Shown: in pieces, positions 47,852-57,092 of the stretch | Position numbering within the stretch: the first letter of the stretch is position 1 | Layout: every line of letters begins with the position of its first letter | Source: Nitrosomonas sp. | GTDB lineage: Bacteria > Pseudomonadota > Gammaproteobacteria > Burkholderiales > Nitrosomonadaceae | Assembly: GCA_024281675.1 (NCBI GenBank) | Contig: JAMXAG010000010.1 | Location: 16,484 to 80,483 of the forward strand | Reading direction: 5' to 3' | DNA: 64,000 nucleotides | Notes under the pieces: model-generated | What the model saw: only the letters and a program-made list of their open reading frames with translations | What the model was told of the DNA's origin: nothing | The model's database searches: none | Program-made: the position numbers and the translations under genes

Positions 47852-49021
47852 CTATTCACCAGATTGCAATGTAATTGGCACTTCGACCTCCTCACTTCGG
47901 TCGCCATAACGACGCACGGTTAGCTTGATGGTATCACCGACTTTATAGTTATCAATGCGGGAAAACAGCTTGTCGACTGAATCAATCGATTTGCCATCAA
48001 TTGCTACAATGACGTCATTCGCCACAATGTTACCTTCGGGGGTAACGGTAGCGCCTTCCAATCCAGCTTCTTCGGCAGCCGATCCGGGGCTGATACTTAA
48101 AATAATGACACCACTAATTTTCAGGTGCTCCGCTAAGCGCTTGTTAAGTTTGCTATCAACGGTAATGCCCATGGCGGGACGAATATATTTACCCCGGCTT
48201 ATAATTTGCGGTACGACACGATTGACCGTATCGACCGGTACGGCAAAGCCAATTCCTGCACTAGCGCCGCTTGGGCTATAAATTGCCGTATTGATGCCAA
48301 TTAGACGGCCGGCAGAATCAAGTAACGGGCCGCCGGAATTACCGGGGTTAATAGCAGCATCGGTTTGAATCAAATTATCGATGCTCCGACCGTCACCGCT
48401 GGGTAGCGAACGATCCAGCGCTGAAACGATACCTGTAGTCAGCGTCCAATCCAATCCAAATGGATTACCGATGGCAAATACTTTTTGTCCCACTTTAAGA
48501 TCATTGCTCGTACCGATAGGAACTGGCACATACCGTTGAAAACGCACATTGATTCGCAGCACTGCAATATCATGCGTAGGGCTTGCACCAACTAATGAGG
48601 CTTTATAATCGCGCCCATCGGTAACTCGCACAATCGCTTCACTCGCCCCTTTGATCACATGAAAATTGGTAATTACATGCCCTTCATCATCCCAAATAAA
48701 CCCTGAGCCAGTGCCACTAGGTACAGAAAAAATATTCCTCGTCCAAGCATCCATGACACGCTGGCGTGTGGTAATAAAAACTACTGAATCCCGTGAGTTC
48801 TCAAATAATTCGATGGTGCTTTTTTCATCTTCTGCTAAAGTACCTCGTGCTTGCACGACGCGTGGCTCAGCGTTGACCGTATGATTATTGTTATTACTTA
48901 ACAAATCATGTTGTAACAGATTTGGAAAATAGTGATACAAAAAACTGTGTAACAACAACGCCAATACGACAACAGTCAACACGGTCCAAATTAGGCGTAA
49001 AAAAGTTCCATCCTGACCCAT
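47852..49021 (-). CDS. Membrane-anchored HtrA-type serine protease (DegS-like)
   Basis: 389 residues. One N-terminal transmembrane helix (about 10-27) anchors a periplasmic trypsin-like protease with H121 (VITNFHVIKG), D151 (THDIAVLRI) and S229 (NPGNSGGP), followed by a single PDZ domain (about 285-380). One PDZ and an anchor fit DegS or AlgW better than DegP. In that role it starts the envelope-stress cascade by cutting RseA. The 225 bases upstream hold no supported gene. Confidence 0.9.
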   Translation of the reverse strand: MGQDGTFLRLIWTVLTVVVLALLLHSFLYHYFPNLLQHDLLSNNNNHTVNAEPRVVQARGTLAEDEKSTIELFENSRDSVVFITTRQRVMDAWTRNIFSVPSGTGSGFIWDDEGHVITNFHVIKGASEAIVRVTDGRDYKASLVGASPTHDIAVLRINVRFQRYVPVPIGTSNDLKVGQKVFAIGNPFGLDWTLTTGIVSALDRSLPSGDGRSIDNLIQTDAAINPGNSGGPLLDSAGRLIGINTAIYSPSGASAGIGFAVPVDTVNRVVPQIISRGKYIRPAMGITVDSKLNKRLAEHLKISGVIILSISPGSAAEEAGLEGATVTPEGNIVANDVIVAIDGKSIDSVDKLFSRIDNYKVGDTIKLTVRRYGDRSEEVEVPITLQSGE

Positions 49022-49246
49022 CGAGTTTCTCCAATTCTTATTTATGTTTTATACGAGTATGCGCAACGTACAAGATCAGATGTCATTAAATGGCAGTAGC
49101 TGTAGTACCGAAGATCTACATAAAATTGCATTCAACTGATTGGACGACATGCGATTAATCGCATGATATTGTAGAGAAGTAATAAGGAAGTTTGTGTGAT
49201 GTTTTTCCATGTTACTCAAAGCTTTTTTTATAAGTACTGAATCACA

Positions 49247-49564
49247 CTACCGATCCCCGAATTCTGTTGCATTGATCTTCGTGCGCAGCACTTCAACCTC
49301 TTCGATCAGATCGGCAACCAATCCAGCCAACTCAGGATGGCATTCAAAATCTCTCTCAACGCGTATGATTCGTTTAATTCGAACTAAACTCCGACTGTCG
49401 AATATCCAGGTTGCAGGATCTGCTTGCGTACAATTGTCATTAAGTAATACTCCGCACTGAACATGTTCGATGATCCACTCGCGGCTAACGTGGCAACACT
49501 GTGCCAGCCTATCCAGATCAAGCATGGCATCTTCAAGCAACATTGCATCAATTTCGTCAGGCAT
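49247..49564 (-). CDS. cbpM: Chaperone modulator CbpM
   Basis: 105 residues from ATG 49564; an in-frame start at 49633 would run into cbpA and is not used. The sequence has the MerR-like CbpM pattern (LEDAMLDLDRLAQCCHVSREWIIEHVQCGVL, RIKRIIRVERDFECHPELAGLVADLIEEVEVLR). It binds and restrains CbpA. It starts four bases after the cbpA stop, so both are made from one transcript. Confidence 0.86.
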   Translation of the reverse strand: MPDEIDAMLLEDAMLDLDRLAQCCHVSREWIIEHVQCGVLLNDNCTQADPATWIFDSRSLVRIKRIIRVERDFECHPELAGLVADLIEEVEVLRTKINATEFGDR

Positions 49565-49568
49565 GACT

Positions 49569-50516
49569 TTAAACTCCCAAATTCTGGCGCGGATTAAAAG
49601 CAAATTCTCGTGCCATGGTTTGATAAATTCCACGTTCTTTGTCGCTCATAACAGGCGGCAAAACGATTTCCAATAGCAAGTATAAATCTCCTGGTATCGC
49701 AGCGGGAATACCCCTTCCTTTCAAACGCAATTTGCGCCCTGGCTGTGAATTTTCCGGTACACGGACCTCAACGAATCCGTCTGGCACAGGAATTTTAATC
49801 GTTGCACCCAATGCTGCTTCCCAAGGAGCAACCGGCAAAGAAGCATAAACATCTTTATTATCAGCCCGATAACGCGAATGCGGATTGAATTGAATCTGCA
49901 AAAAAAGATCACCAGCCTTCTCACCAGCCATGCCAGGACCACCCTGCCCTGCCAAACGAATAACCTGTTCGGCATGAACACCTTTGGGAATCCGTATATT
50001 TAAAGTATGATCAGCAAAAATGACGCGACCCTGGTTATCCAATTTTGGCGCGCGCAAAGTCAAACTACGTGTTGCACCGTGGTAGGCATCTTCCAAATCC
50101 AGCATGATCTTGGCGTGATGATCGTTACCCTGCATTTTATGTTCGCCGTATGGTGATCTTCCACGCATTTGCTTACCAAACAACTCCGCAAAAAAGTCGC
50201 TAAAATCGGCAGCTTGTGAACCATCGCTGTGTGTGTGACTAAACTCAAAACCGGCATCCCAACCTGGAGGTGGTTGAAAACCACTGCCCGATTGAAAGTT
50301 TCCGCCTTGTCCTAAATTGTCATAAGCTGCACGCTTCTCCGGATCCGATAGCACCGTATATGCCTCATTGACTTCTTTCATTTTTTCTTCGGCATTGGCC
50401 TCTTTGGATACATCAGGATGATATTTACGCGCCAAGCCACGAAATGCTTTTTTGATCTCGTCCGCAGTGGCTTCTCGTGCAATACCTAGTATTTTGTAAT
50501 AATCTTTAAATTCCAA
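49569..50516 (-). CDS. cbpA: Curved-DNA-binding DnaJ-like co-chaperone CbpA
   Basis: 315 residues. J domain at 1-70 with H33-P34-D35, a Gly/Phe-rich linker, and two C-terminal beta domains (LDLEDAYHGATRSLTLRA, PVAPWEAALGATIKIPVPDG) without the DnaJ zinc region. It binds DNA and works with DnaK. The start is TTG at 50516 (sequence MEFKDYYKILGI), with GGGGAA ahead of it; there is no ATG nearby. Operon with cbpM. Confidence 0.92.
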   Translation of the reverse strand: MEFKDYYKILGIAREATADEIKKAFRGLARKYHPDVSKEANAEEKMKEVNEAYTVLSDPEKRAAYDNLGQGGNFQSGSGFQPPPGWDAGFEFSHTHSDGSQAADFSDFFAELFGKQMRGRSPYGEHKMQGNDHHAKIMLDLEDAYHGATRSLTLRAPKLDNQGRVIFADHTLNIRIPKGVHAEQVIRLAGQGGPGMAGEKAGDLFLQIQFNPHSRYRADNKDVYASLPVAPWEAALGATIKIPVPDGFVEVRVPENSQPGRKLRLKGRGIPAAIPGDLYLLLEIVLPPVMSDKERGIYQTMAREFAFNPRQNLGV

Positions 50517-50687
50517 ATCCGCTTCCCCTTTTATTGATGCTGTGTTGCAGTCCAGATTATTGCTGCTTTACAGCAAATAGTGAAGGTTGATATTGCATAC
50601 AACCCGCATCCCCGTGATAAAGAAAGATAAGATGATTTATAAGTTTATCAAGTGCAAGTAAGAGAATCATTTTGTACAGGAATCGAA

Positions 50688-51857
50688 TCAGAATGGTCCG
50701 GTGACTTCGTAGGTAATACCACCATCGTTATATCCACTGCTCCCACGTTGTGAACTAAAATACAAGCGCTTACCGTCTGGACTGAGCGCGGGGCCTGCTA
50801 TTTCTGAACGTTCATGTCCTACCAATTGCAGCAAGGGAAACACTTTATTAGCGACCAACACTACGATTTGCATATCGCCACCATCTTCGGCGATCAGCAA
50901 TTCCCCAGCTTGATTGGCTATAATGTTATCTACCCCGGTCAGCACTGGTGATCGATACTGTGAGCTGCTATAGATAATGCTGAGTTCTTGTTGCGGTATG
51001 TCATACATCCAAACACGATTGTCACCTTTAGTGACAAAATAAATTATCCCGCGATGATACCAAATCCCTTCTCCGCCATTAAAATGCGTTGCATTATCGA
51101 CCTGATGGCGTGTCCAAGTAGACTGCGCTAAAGAATCCGGCAGTACATGCCAACGAACCTTACCCACAGAACCTTCAAATACTTCCGCAACTTCCAAGAA
51201 TCCATCATCCAGATTCGGATGGCTTTGCGTAGTATTAAAGGATCGTGCGGTATAGCGATATAAACATCCATCGGTTTCGTCTTCAGTTAAATAAATCTGT
51301 TTATTGATTGTATCCACCGCGACGGCTTCATGTCGAAATAAACCTAAAGCAGCTCTTACCTGACCTTCTTTTTTGCCAAAAGGATCACACTCCCATACTC
51401 GCCCTTTTGCAATTTCTTCGCAAGAAAGCCACGTTTGCCACGGGGTATGTCCGCCTGCGCAATTACGGTTGGTATTATTTAAAATCGAGTAAGCATCAAT
51501 AAGTTTTCCTGAATGATCAAAACGCAACGCACCTACGCCGCCTGCGTTATGATCTAACTCGCTGTTCGAAACATAAATCCAGCCTGCATCTTCGGTAGCA
51601 AAAATTGCTCCACCATCCGGAGCAGCATGCCATTGATAATTAAAAAGTATTTGTCCTGATCGAACAACGATACGCGAGTGAAAACCTGCCGGTAAACGCA
51701 CACCATTTTCATCGGGAGCTAATAATTCTTCTGTTGAGGCTAGTCGCAGTAATGCAGCCTGCATTGATGTGGGCAATAAAATATTACCCATAAACGCACT
51801 CATTGCCAGCAAGCTATGTTTCAATATGCTTCGTCTTGATAAATCTATACTTTTCAT
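50688..51857 (-). CDS. PhoX-family (DUF839) secreted protein
   Basis: 389 residues. A twin-arginine leader (RRSILKHSLLAMSAFMG) suggests export of the folded protein. The body has PhoX/DUF839 features: NTNRNCAGGHTPWQTWLSCEE, RHEAVAVD, YLTEDETDGCLYRYT and GGEGIWYHRG, all of which lie around the Ca/Fe centre in PhoX. It is much shorter than PhoX phosphatases (about 600), so phosphatase activity is not sure. Single gene. Confidence 0.78.
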   Translation of the reverse strand: MKSIDLSRRSILKHSLLAMSAFMGNILLPTSMQAALLRLASTEELLAPDENGVRLPAGFHSRIVVRSGQILFNYQWHAAPDGGAIFATEDAGWIYVSNSELDHNAGGVGALRFDHSGKLIDAYSILNNTNRNCAGGHTPWQTWLSCEEIAKGRVWECDPFGKKEGQVRAALGLFRHEAVAVDTINKQIYLTEDETDGCLYRYTARSFNTTQSHPNLDDGFLEVAEVFEGSVGKVRWHVLPDSLAQSTWTRHQVDNATHFNGGEGIWYHRGIIYFVTKGDNRVWMYDIPQQELSIIYSSSQYRSPVLTGVDNIIANQAGELLIAEDGGDMQIVVLVANKVFPLLQLVGHERSEIAGPALSPDGKRLYFSSQRGSSGYNDGGITYEVTGPF

Positions 51858-52015
51858 TATGTCGCTTGCTTCAATCTAGAACTCCCAGTTGATCTCCTTT
51901 CTGCCAATTGGGTAAGTTTACTATGTGGTGAAACGTAAGGTTTCTGGATTCAAATACAACAAGGATATATTACAATGCTTCGTTGTTAAAACTTCATCTT
52001 ATAAAAAATATTGCA

Positions 52016-52387
52016 ATGCTTTCATTTATTAAAATACTGGCTTCATTCTTTTCGTTTTTACTCGTACTGTTCTTTATCAGCACGATACTCACGATTACCA
52101 GCAATTTGCCTGTTTGGTTGAATGCTATGATTTCACTGGCACTCGCACTGTTATCAGGCTGGTTTAGTTGGCAACTTACTTCTGGACAGCGTGCAGGAAA
52201 AAGCATTGCGATTGTTGGCGGTGCATCAATCGTCGGTGGAATTTTTTTCACATTGGTATTTCTAGGGTCCATGGCTATTATTAAAGATACCAGTCAGGGA
52301 CCTCTGGTTGGAATTTTCATTGCAACCCCATTAGGTGTCATCTTGGGCGCAATCGTTGGCTATCAATATGCAACATCAAAGATTTGA
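52016..52387 (+). CDS. Small multi-helix membrane protein
   Basis: 123 residues from ATG 52016; an in-frame TTG at 51983 is possible. Four hydrophobic segments (about 5-27, 33-50, 62-85 and 93-118) are separated by short polar turns, and glycine-rich helix faces (IVGGASIVGGIFF, GVILGAIVGYQYA) suggest tight helix packing. No family recognised. It diverges from the PhoX-like gene and has no clear ribosome site. Confidence 0.5.
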   Translation: MLSFIKILASFFSFLLVLFFISTILTITSNLPVWLNAMISLALALLSGWFSWQLTSGQRAGKSIAIVGGASIVGGIFFTLVFLGSMAIIKDTSQGPLVGIFIATPLGVILGAIVGYQYATSKI

Positions 52388-52454
52388 AGCATACTGAGTC
52401 GCTTAAAACGATCCGATTTAACCACTTTTTATTCTGCTAACAAAACTAATTGTA

Positions 52455-52483
52455 TTGACATATAAGGGAATGAGGGGTTTGAT
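52455..52483 (+). promoter_or_regulatory. Sigma-70-like promoter of the repeat-protein gene
   Basis: TTGACA (52455-52460), a 17-base spacer and TTTGAT (52478-52483) give a good -35 and a fair -10, about 55 bases before the ATG at 52538. Confidence 0.5.
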
Positions 52484-52538
52484 GCTTAAGGATTTAAGTG
52501 TGATAATTCGTATTTTTGAATTCCTTAGGGGCATCAAA
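52478..52538. promoter_or_regulatory. Inverted repeat spanning -10 region and ribosome site
   Basis: TTTGATGC-TTAAGGA (52478-52492) is the complement of TCCTTAGGGGCATCAAA (52522-52538), which contains the AGGGG ribosome site and the A of the start codon. As RNA it could hide the ribosome site if transcription begins early enough; as DNA it could be an operator. Confidence 0.45.
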
Positions 52539-54169
52539 TGATAAAAATTAGCAGAACTTCAGGTACTTGGGTATGTGGGATTTTTCTAACTTGCAATTTC
52601 AATTTCGTGTTTGCTGACGTAGTCAGTGATACGGAAAGAGTGCTTAATTGGCTGGAAATTACAAATCCTCAAATTTTTTCTAGTCATCCCACTACGCAAA
52701 CAAGCATCGAACCCTGGTTATTTAGACACTATCCGGAAGCAGGCGTTTATGCAGGGATCAACAAAAATGATAATGGTGCCTATGTCATAGGAGGCCCGTG
52801 GGGAAGCGCTCCTGTATTGGTCGATTCCTTATCCGACTTAGTCAGTCAGATTCCAGCAGGAAGGTGGCTAGGCGCTAAACCGGTATTTCAGCAAACAGCA
52901 CAATTCTTTGATAATCTGGAAGTTGCTATCAGCGCCAATGGGGATGCCGTAGCGGTCTGGCTTGAAACTGATTCTGACATCAGCGTCAATAGTGTTTGGG
53001 CTGTACATTACAATGCCACCACAAATGTTTGGAGCGCCCCATCCTTGCTTGACAGTGGCGCTCAGAATGCTTATGAACCTAAAGTAGCCATGGATACTTA
53101 TGGCAATGCTATGGTGGTCTGGATGCAGAAGCAAATCGAAGGAATCAATACCGAGCAGCAAAAAACAGTAGTCAGTGCCTGGGCTGCACGGTTCCAAGCA
53201 AATTCTGGTTGGGAAGCTGCGGTATTGCTAAAAAACGAAAACCCTTCTGACGGAGGAGGATTTCCACAATCAGATGTCGCTATGGATAATATGGGTAATG
53301 CGGTTGTAATCTGGTCACAGCGTATCGGTGTTCAGTCTTTCATCTATGCCAATCGTTATATCATTGGCCGGGGATGGGGAACCGCAAAGTTTATCGATCT
53401 GGATATTCCCGATCAAGTTGATGCCAGCTTTAATCCGAAGGTAGCAATCAACAATAACGGTGACGCCATTGCGGTATGGTCAAATATCAACACTTCCAAC
53501 ATCAGAGTAAGTCATTACCAGCCGGGTAGCGATACCTGGGACTCCTCCCCAAGGGAGCTTGGCCCTGGCGTCCAACCTGAAATCGCCATCAGCGATAGCG
53601 GAAGTGCAGTTGTTGTTGCCCCTGCCCGGATCAGCTTGGCTGATTCATTCCAAGTGGCTGCTTGGCACTATAACCCAAACAACGGATGGGATCCTACGGT
53701 AAAAATTCTTGATCAGGGCCGCGTGGAAGAAACCAGATCTTTCGTTCGAGTTGCCATGAATGGAAGAGGTAGTGCAGTAGCTTCATGGAGTCAATTGAAT
53801 TCTTCAGGATCGGTCAGCGCCTTTACCAATCATTTTGAGAATGGTCAGTGGGGAACACCAACCGCCATCGAAGCAAATAACACCGTAGAGGTTATCAATC
53901 AAGGTGTTGAAGTCGGTTTAGATTCGAGCGGTAGGGTGTTTGCAGTATGGCGGCAAGAGGCTCAGAATGGCTCCTCCCAGGATAACTGGGCAAGCATCAA
54001 GCAAGCAGGTACTAGTCATTGGAACGCCAACTCACTCGCGACAGTGCCCGGGTCCATGACTGAACCGCGCCTAGCAGTCAGTTCAACCGGTAGAGCCATA
54101 GCTGTCTGGCTGCACAGCGATGAAAGAAGTGACACGGGTCGCTATTTGGTCGCAAACCAATTTAAGTAA
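52538..54169 (+). CDS. Secreted protein with eight propeller-like repeats
   Basis: 543 residues, signal peptide ending VFA (about 1-26). An N-terminal domain (about 30-105, VLNWLEITNPQIFSSHPTTQ, FRHYPEAGVYAG, GAYVIGG) is a type I have seen on other secreted bacterial proteins. Then eight copies of a short unit such as VAMDTYGNAMVVW occur near 129, 183, 247, 302, 349, 405, 458 and 512, spaced 46-64 residues, as expected for blades of a beta propeller. Repeat five (IAISDSGSAVVVAPA) lacks the Trp. No catalytic site is seen; a binding or adhesive role outside the cytoplasm is possible. Confidence 0.72.
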   Translation: MIKISRTSGTWVCGIFLTCNFNFVFADVVSDTERVLNWLEITNPQIFSSHPTTQTSIEPWLFRHYPEAGVYAGINKNDNGAYVIGGPWGSAPVLVDSLSDLVSQIPAGRWLGAKPVFQQTAQFFDNLEVAISANGDAVAVWLETDSDISVNSVWAVHYNATTNVWSAPSLLDSGAQNAYEPKVAMDTYGNAMVVWMQKQIEGINTEQQKTVVSAWAARFQANSGWEAAVLLKNENPSDGGGFPQSDVAMDNMGNAVVIWSQRIGVQSFIYANRYIIGRGWGTAKFIDLDIPDQVDASFNPKVAINNNGDAIAVWSNINTSNIRVSHYQPGSDTWDSSPRELGPGVQPEIAISDSGSAVVVAPARISLADSFQVAAWHYNPNNGWDPTVKILDQGRVEETRSFVRVAMNGRGSAVASWSQLNSSGSVSAFTNHFENGQWGTPTAIEANNTVEVINQGVEVGLDSSGRVFAVWRQEAQNGSSQDNWASIKQAGTSHWNANSLATVPGSMTEPRLAVSSTGRAIAVWLHSDERSDTGRYLVANQFK

Positions 54170-54302
54170 AGTAGTGTTTTATGAGCGAACTATGAGAAGA
54201 AGATTGTCCTAAATGGTATATAAGCGGTGACCAAGGAAGCTCTGATTCAATCCAATCAGTTGTAAGATAGTCATTAAATTGAAACTACTGCATATAAACC
54301 CA

Positions 54303-54878
54303 ATGATGAAACGACTTAGATTATGTGATTCAACAGTACTACTGTTGATCGGAGTACTCGGTTTAATGGTTGTATCCAGCTCTCTTCAAGCAAATGATGC
54401 TATTTGGATTGATGTCGATACTCAAGAACATACCCTATCGGTCATGCAAGGAAAAAAGATCCAGATGGTATTCCAGAACGTTTCCATTGGCCGTTACGGT
54501 ACAACTCGGACTAAAATTACCAAAGATGACAAGACACCGCTCGGTACATTTAAGATCAGTTGGATTAACGAGAAGAGTCGCTTTCACCGATTCTTTGGCT
54601 TGGATTATCCAAACCTAGAAAATGCCAAGCAAGCCTACCTCGAAAACAAGATCAGTCACGAAAATTGGTTGGCTATCTTGGATGCAAAAATGATGGGGAA
54701 AACACCTCCTCAGAATACCCCACTCGGTGGACATATCGGTATTCATGGTATTGGCAAGGGAAATCCCGAAATCCATCATAGTTATAACTGGACGAATGGT
54801 TGTATTGCTTTAACTAATCAACAGATTGACCAATTGAGTCAGTGGATCACAACGGGCACAGTGGTAAATATTCGTTAA
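54303..54878 (+). CDS. L,D-transpeptidase (YkuD domain)
   Basis: 191 residues from ATG 54303; the TTG at 54279 is an alternative. The signal peptide ends near SLQA. The YkuD domain shows IWIDVDTQEHTLSV, FQNVSIGRYG, TPLGTFKI and the catalytic signature HGIGKGNPEIHHSYNWTNGC with Cys followed by IAL. The family forms 3-3 cross-links in peptidoglycan or attaches lipoproteins; here a periplasmic wall role is likely. The stop lies eight bases from the convergent bamC stop. Confidence 0.88.
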   Translation: MMKRLRLCDSTVLLLIGVLGLMVVSSSLQANDAIWIDVDTQEHTLSVMQGKKIQMVFQNVSIGRYGTTRTKITKDDKTPLGTFKISWINEKSRFHRFFGLDYPNLENAKQAYLENKISHENWLAILDAKMMGKTPPQNTPLGGHIGIHGIGKGNPEIHHSYNWTNGCIALTNQQIDQLSQWITTGTVVNIR

Positions 54879-54885
54879 AATCGCT

Positions 54886-56049
54886 TTATCTCAATTGTTC
54901 ATGCAACAATTTAAGAATTCGACTAGATGTTGCTGAATCAACACCAGTACCATCATCATTGAGTAGGCTGAGCTCACTACTGTTAAAGCTTGTATCATTC
55001 AATTGTATGCGATACTTGACTGCTTTGTTGTCTGATGAGTCTCCGCTGCGCCAAAACATCAGATTCGACAAAATACCTTTACCATCCCCCTCTTTCTTGC
55101 TGTCCTTATCGGGATTAACATAACGCACATAATAGATCCCCTCTGCGCGGTTTCGGTCTTCGACGGTAAAACCGATACGATCGAGTGCTAAACCAACTCT
55201 ACGCCATGAGCGGTCAAAAGCTTCATTGATTACTAGCTTATTATCCGTTGATTGGTCAATATAAGCACGTTGATCGGAAGTACCTCGGTTTGAAGCCAAT
55301 TCCAATTTGGCTTTTTCTTCCTTAACACCAAAACGCAACATTAAACGCGATAACATTTCTGCTTCCAAATCAGGATCAGCAGGGCGCGGCTGCCAAATAG
55401 TGCGCTGCAGATTACCCCCTTCTACGACTTCCGTCATGCCTCGATGACTAATATAAATTTCCGTCAAGCCTGCCTCATTTCTTTCTAAACGCGTACGATA
55501 CTTGTCTCTCTCTCCTGCAGAATAAATACTATCCAAAAAGGTGGAAAATAAATTACGTATAAAATCTTGAGGAATCTTGGCACGGTTTTCAGCCCAATCA
55601 GTTTCCATGATACCTGTTTCCGGTGTCTCCACCTTGATAAGGAAACCAAGTTCTTGCCAAAACTCTTTAATAACCGGCCATACTGCTTCAGGCGATTGAG
55701 GGACTACAAGCCAACGTTGCGTTCCGGCACGTTCAATGTGCACATTTTCTACTGAAGTGGGTGACAAGGCTGTTCTGCCATTGCCGTGCAGAGGATTACC
55801 TCGTTCATTTTGATAACTAGAAAAAGTAGCACTGGTAGGTGCATCGAGTTCCGGAATAGCATAGCGATCATCAATTGCTGGTTTAATCAAATCGGGCGGT
55901 ATATCGAGCGGTGGCACTTTTCCAGCAGACTTATAGTCAACCGTTTTAGTTTCTGGAAATAATTGAAATGAATTACAACCTGTAATTGAAAAAATAAACG
56001 CTATCCCGAACAGTAGCCTCGACATTTTTCGCCATTTCATTTTTGACAC
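54886..56049 (-). CDS. bamC: Outer membrane assembly lipoprotein BamC
   Basis: 387 residues. The lipobox SITGC (Cys about 25) is followed by the unstructured BamC N-terminus (VDYKSAGKVPPLDIPPDLIKP), then two helix-grip domains (about 100-215 and 235-385). GTG 56049 has an AGGGGAG site five bases before it, better placed than for the ATG at 56040. The gene lies ten bases after dapA on the same strand, the classic dapA-bamC operon. BamE lies 22 kb away. Confidence 0.92.
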   Translation of the reverse strand: MSKMKWRKMSRLLFGIAFIFSITGCNSFQLFPETKTVDYKSAGKVPPLDIPPDLIKPAIDDRYAIPELDAPTSATFSSYQNERGNPLHGNGRTALSPTSVENVHIERAGTQRWLVVPQSPEAVWPVIKEFWQELGFLIKVETPETGIMETDWAENRAKIPQDFIRNLFSTFLDSIYSAGERDKYRTRLERNEAGLTEIYISHRGMTEVVEGGNLQRTIWQPRPADPDLEAEMLSRLMLRFGVKEEKAKLELASNRGTSDQRAYIDQSTDNKLVINEAFDRSWRRVGLALDRIGFTVEDRNRAEGIYYVRYVNPDKDSKKEGDGKGILSNLMFWRSGDSSDNKAVKYRIQLNDTSFNSSELSLLNDDGTGVDSATSSRILKLLHEQLR

Positions 56050-56059
56050 TATTCTCCCC

Positions 56060-56938
56060 TTAAACTTGGATGTTAGCTAACTGCATGGCTTCCCGTAGCA
56101 GTGAATGGTATTGCGTAGATAAAGGAGTTAATGGAAGCCGGATACCGGAACGGATCAATCCCATTTGCTCGACAACCCATTTGACAGGAATCGGGTTCGC
56201 TTCAACAAACAAATCAGTATGTAATCGAAGTAGTTGATTATTCAATACTCGCGCAGTTACTAGATCGCCACTTGCTGCGGCAACACACATCTCGTGCATT
56301 TTTTTAGGCGCCACATTGGCGGTAACCGAAATCACACCGTGCCCTCCGAGCAATAACAGCGCTAATCCACTGGCATCATCGCCGCTGTATATGAGAAAAT
56401 CTTTCGGTGCTCTACGTAACAAATCAGAGCCACGTCCAATATCACCGGTGGCATCTTTAATACCGATAATATTGGGAATTTCAGCTAGCCGCAGTGCGGT
56501 ATCATTGCAAATATCCGCCACTGTCCTTCCTGGAACATTGTATAAAATATGTGGTATATCAACAGCCTCTGCGATTGCTTTAAAATGTTGATACAACCCA
56601 TCCTGAGTAGGTTTGTTATAGTATGGCGCTACCGACAAACAGGCATCCACACCAATTTCCTTAGCGTACAACGATAAATCAATCGCTTCACGAGTAGAAT
56701 TAGCACCGGTACCGGCAATGACAGGTATGCGTTTTGCAACATGCTCCATTGCGGTCTGCAACAACAAATAGTGTTCTTTGAAATCGACTGTTGGTGATTC
56801 TCCGGTTGTACCCACCACGACAACACCATCAGTGCCTTGTGCAATATGAAAATCAAGTAGCGAACGGAAATTTTCCAGATCAAGTTCACCATCTTCATGC
56901 ATGGGGGTTACGATAGCAACCAGACTACCTTTAAACAT
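56060..56938 (-). CDS. dapA: 4-hydroxy-tetrahydrodipicolinate synthase
   Basis: 292 residues from ATG 56938 ([13 protein letters not shown]), which is the standard DapA start; the longer frame from 57019 is not needed. It condenses pyruvate with aspartate semialdehyde, the first step to diaminopimelate. GTTGESPT, the catalytic Tyr in ILYNVPGRT and the Schiff-base Lys in [10 protein letters not shown] are present. It is cotranscribed with bamC. Confidence 0.96.
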   Translation of the reverse strand: MFKGSLVAIVTPMHEDGELDLENFRSLLDFHIAQGTDGVVVVGTTGESPTVDFKEHYLLLQTAMEHVAKRIPVIAGTGANSTREAIDLSLYAKEIGVDACLSVAPYYNKPTQDGLYQHFKAIAEAVDIPHILYNVPGRTVADICNDTALRLAEIPNIIGIKDATGDIGRGSDLLRRAPKDFLIYSGDDASGLALLLLGGHGVISVTANVAPKKMHEMCVAAASGDLVTARVLNNQLLRLHTDLFVEANPIPVKWVVEQMGLIRSGIRLPLTPLSTQYHSLLREAMQLANIQV

Positions 56939-57011
56939 AACATCAAATCCAGTAAAAAGCCTTATTTTACCCGAATCTTGAAGTACTGCAGAAGCTGTTA
57001 CGGAATATTCA

Positions 57012-57039
57012 GCAGTCAATAATGAATATTATTGACTGC
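57012..57039. repeat. Perfect 12-bp inverted repeat between clpB and dapA
   Basis: GCAGTCAATAAT (57012-57023), loop GAAT, then ATTATTGACTGC (57028-57039). No T run follows on either side, so it is not a typical terminator. It lies 53 bases after the clpB stop and 74 before the dapA start. Confidence 0.6.
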
Positions 57040-57092
57040 CTTAACTGTAAATATCACCAAACAAATTCTCAGATATGTGCACCAATCATGCA

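Noticed and set aside
49565-49633. N-terminal extension of CbpM
   Set aside because: It runs into cbpA coding sequence in another frame; the ATG at 49564 gives the normal CbpM length.
56939-57019. N-terminal extension of DapA
   Set aside because: The family starts at [13 protein letters not shown] (56938); the extension overlaps the hairpin region and has no ribosome site.
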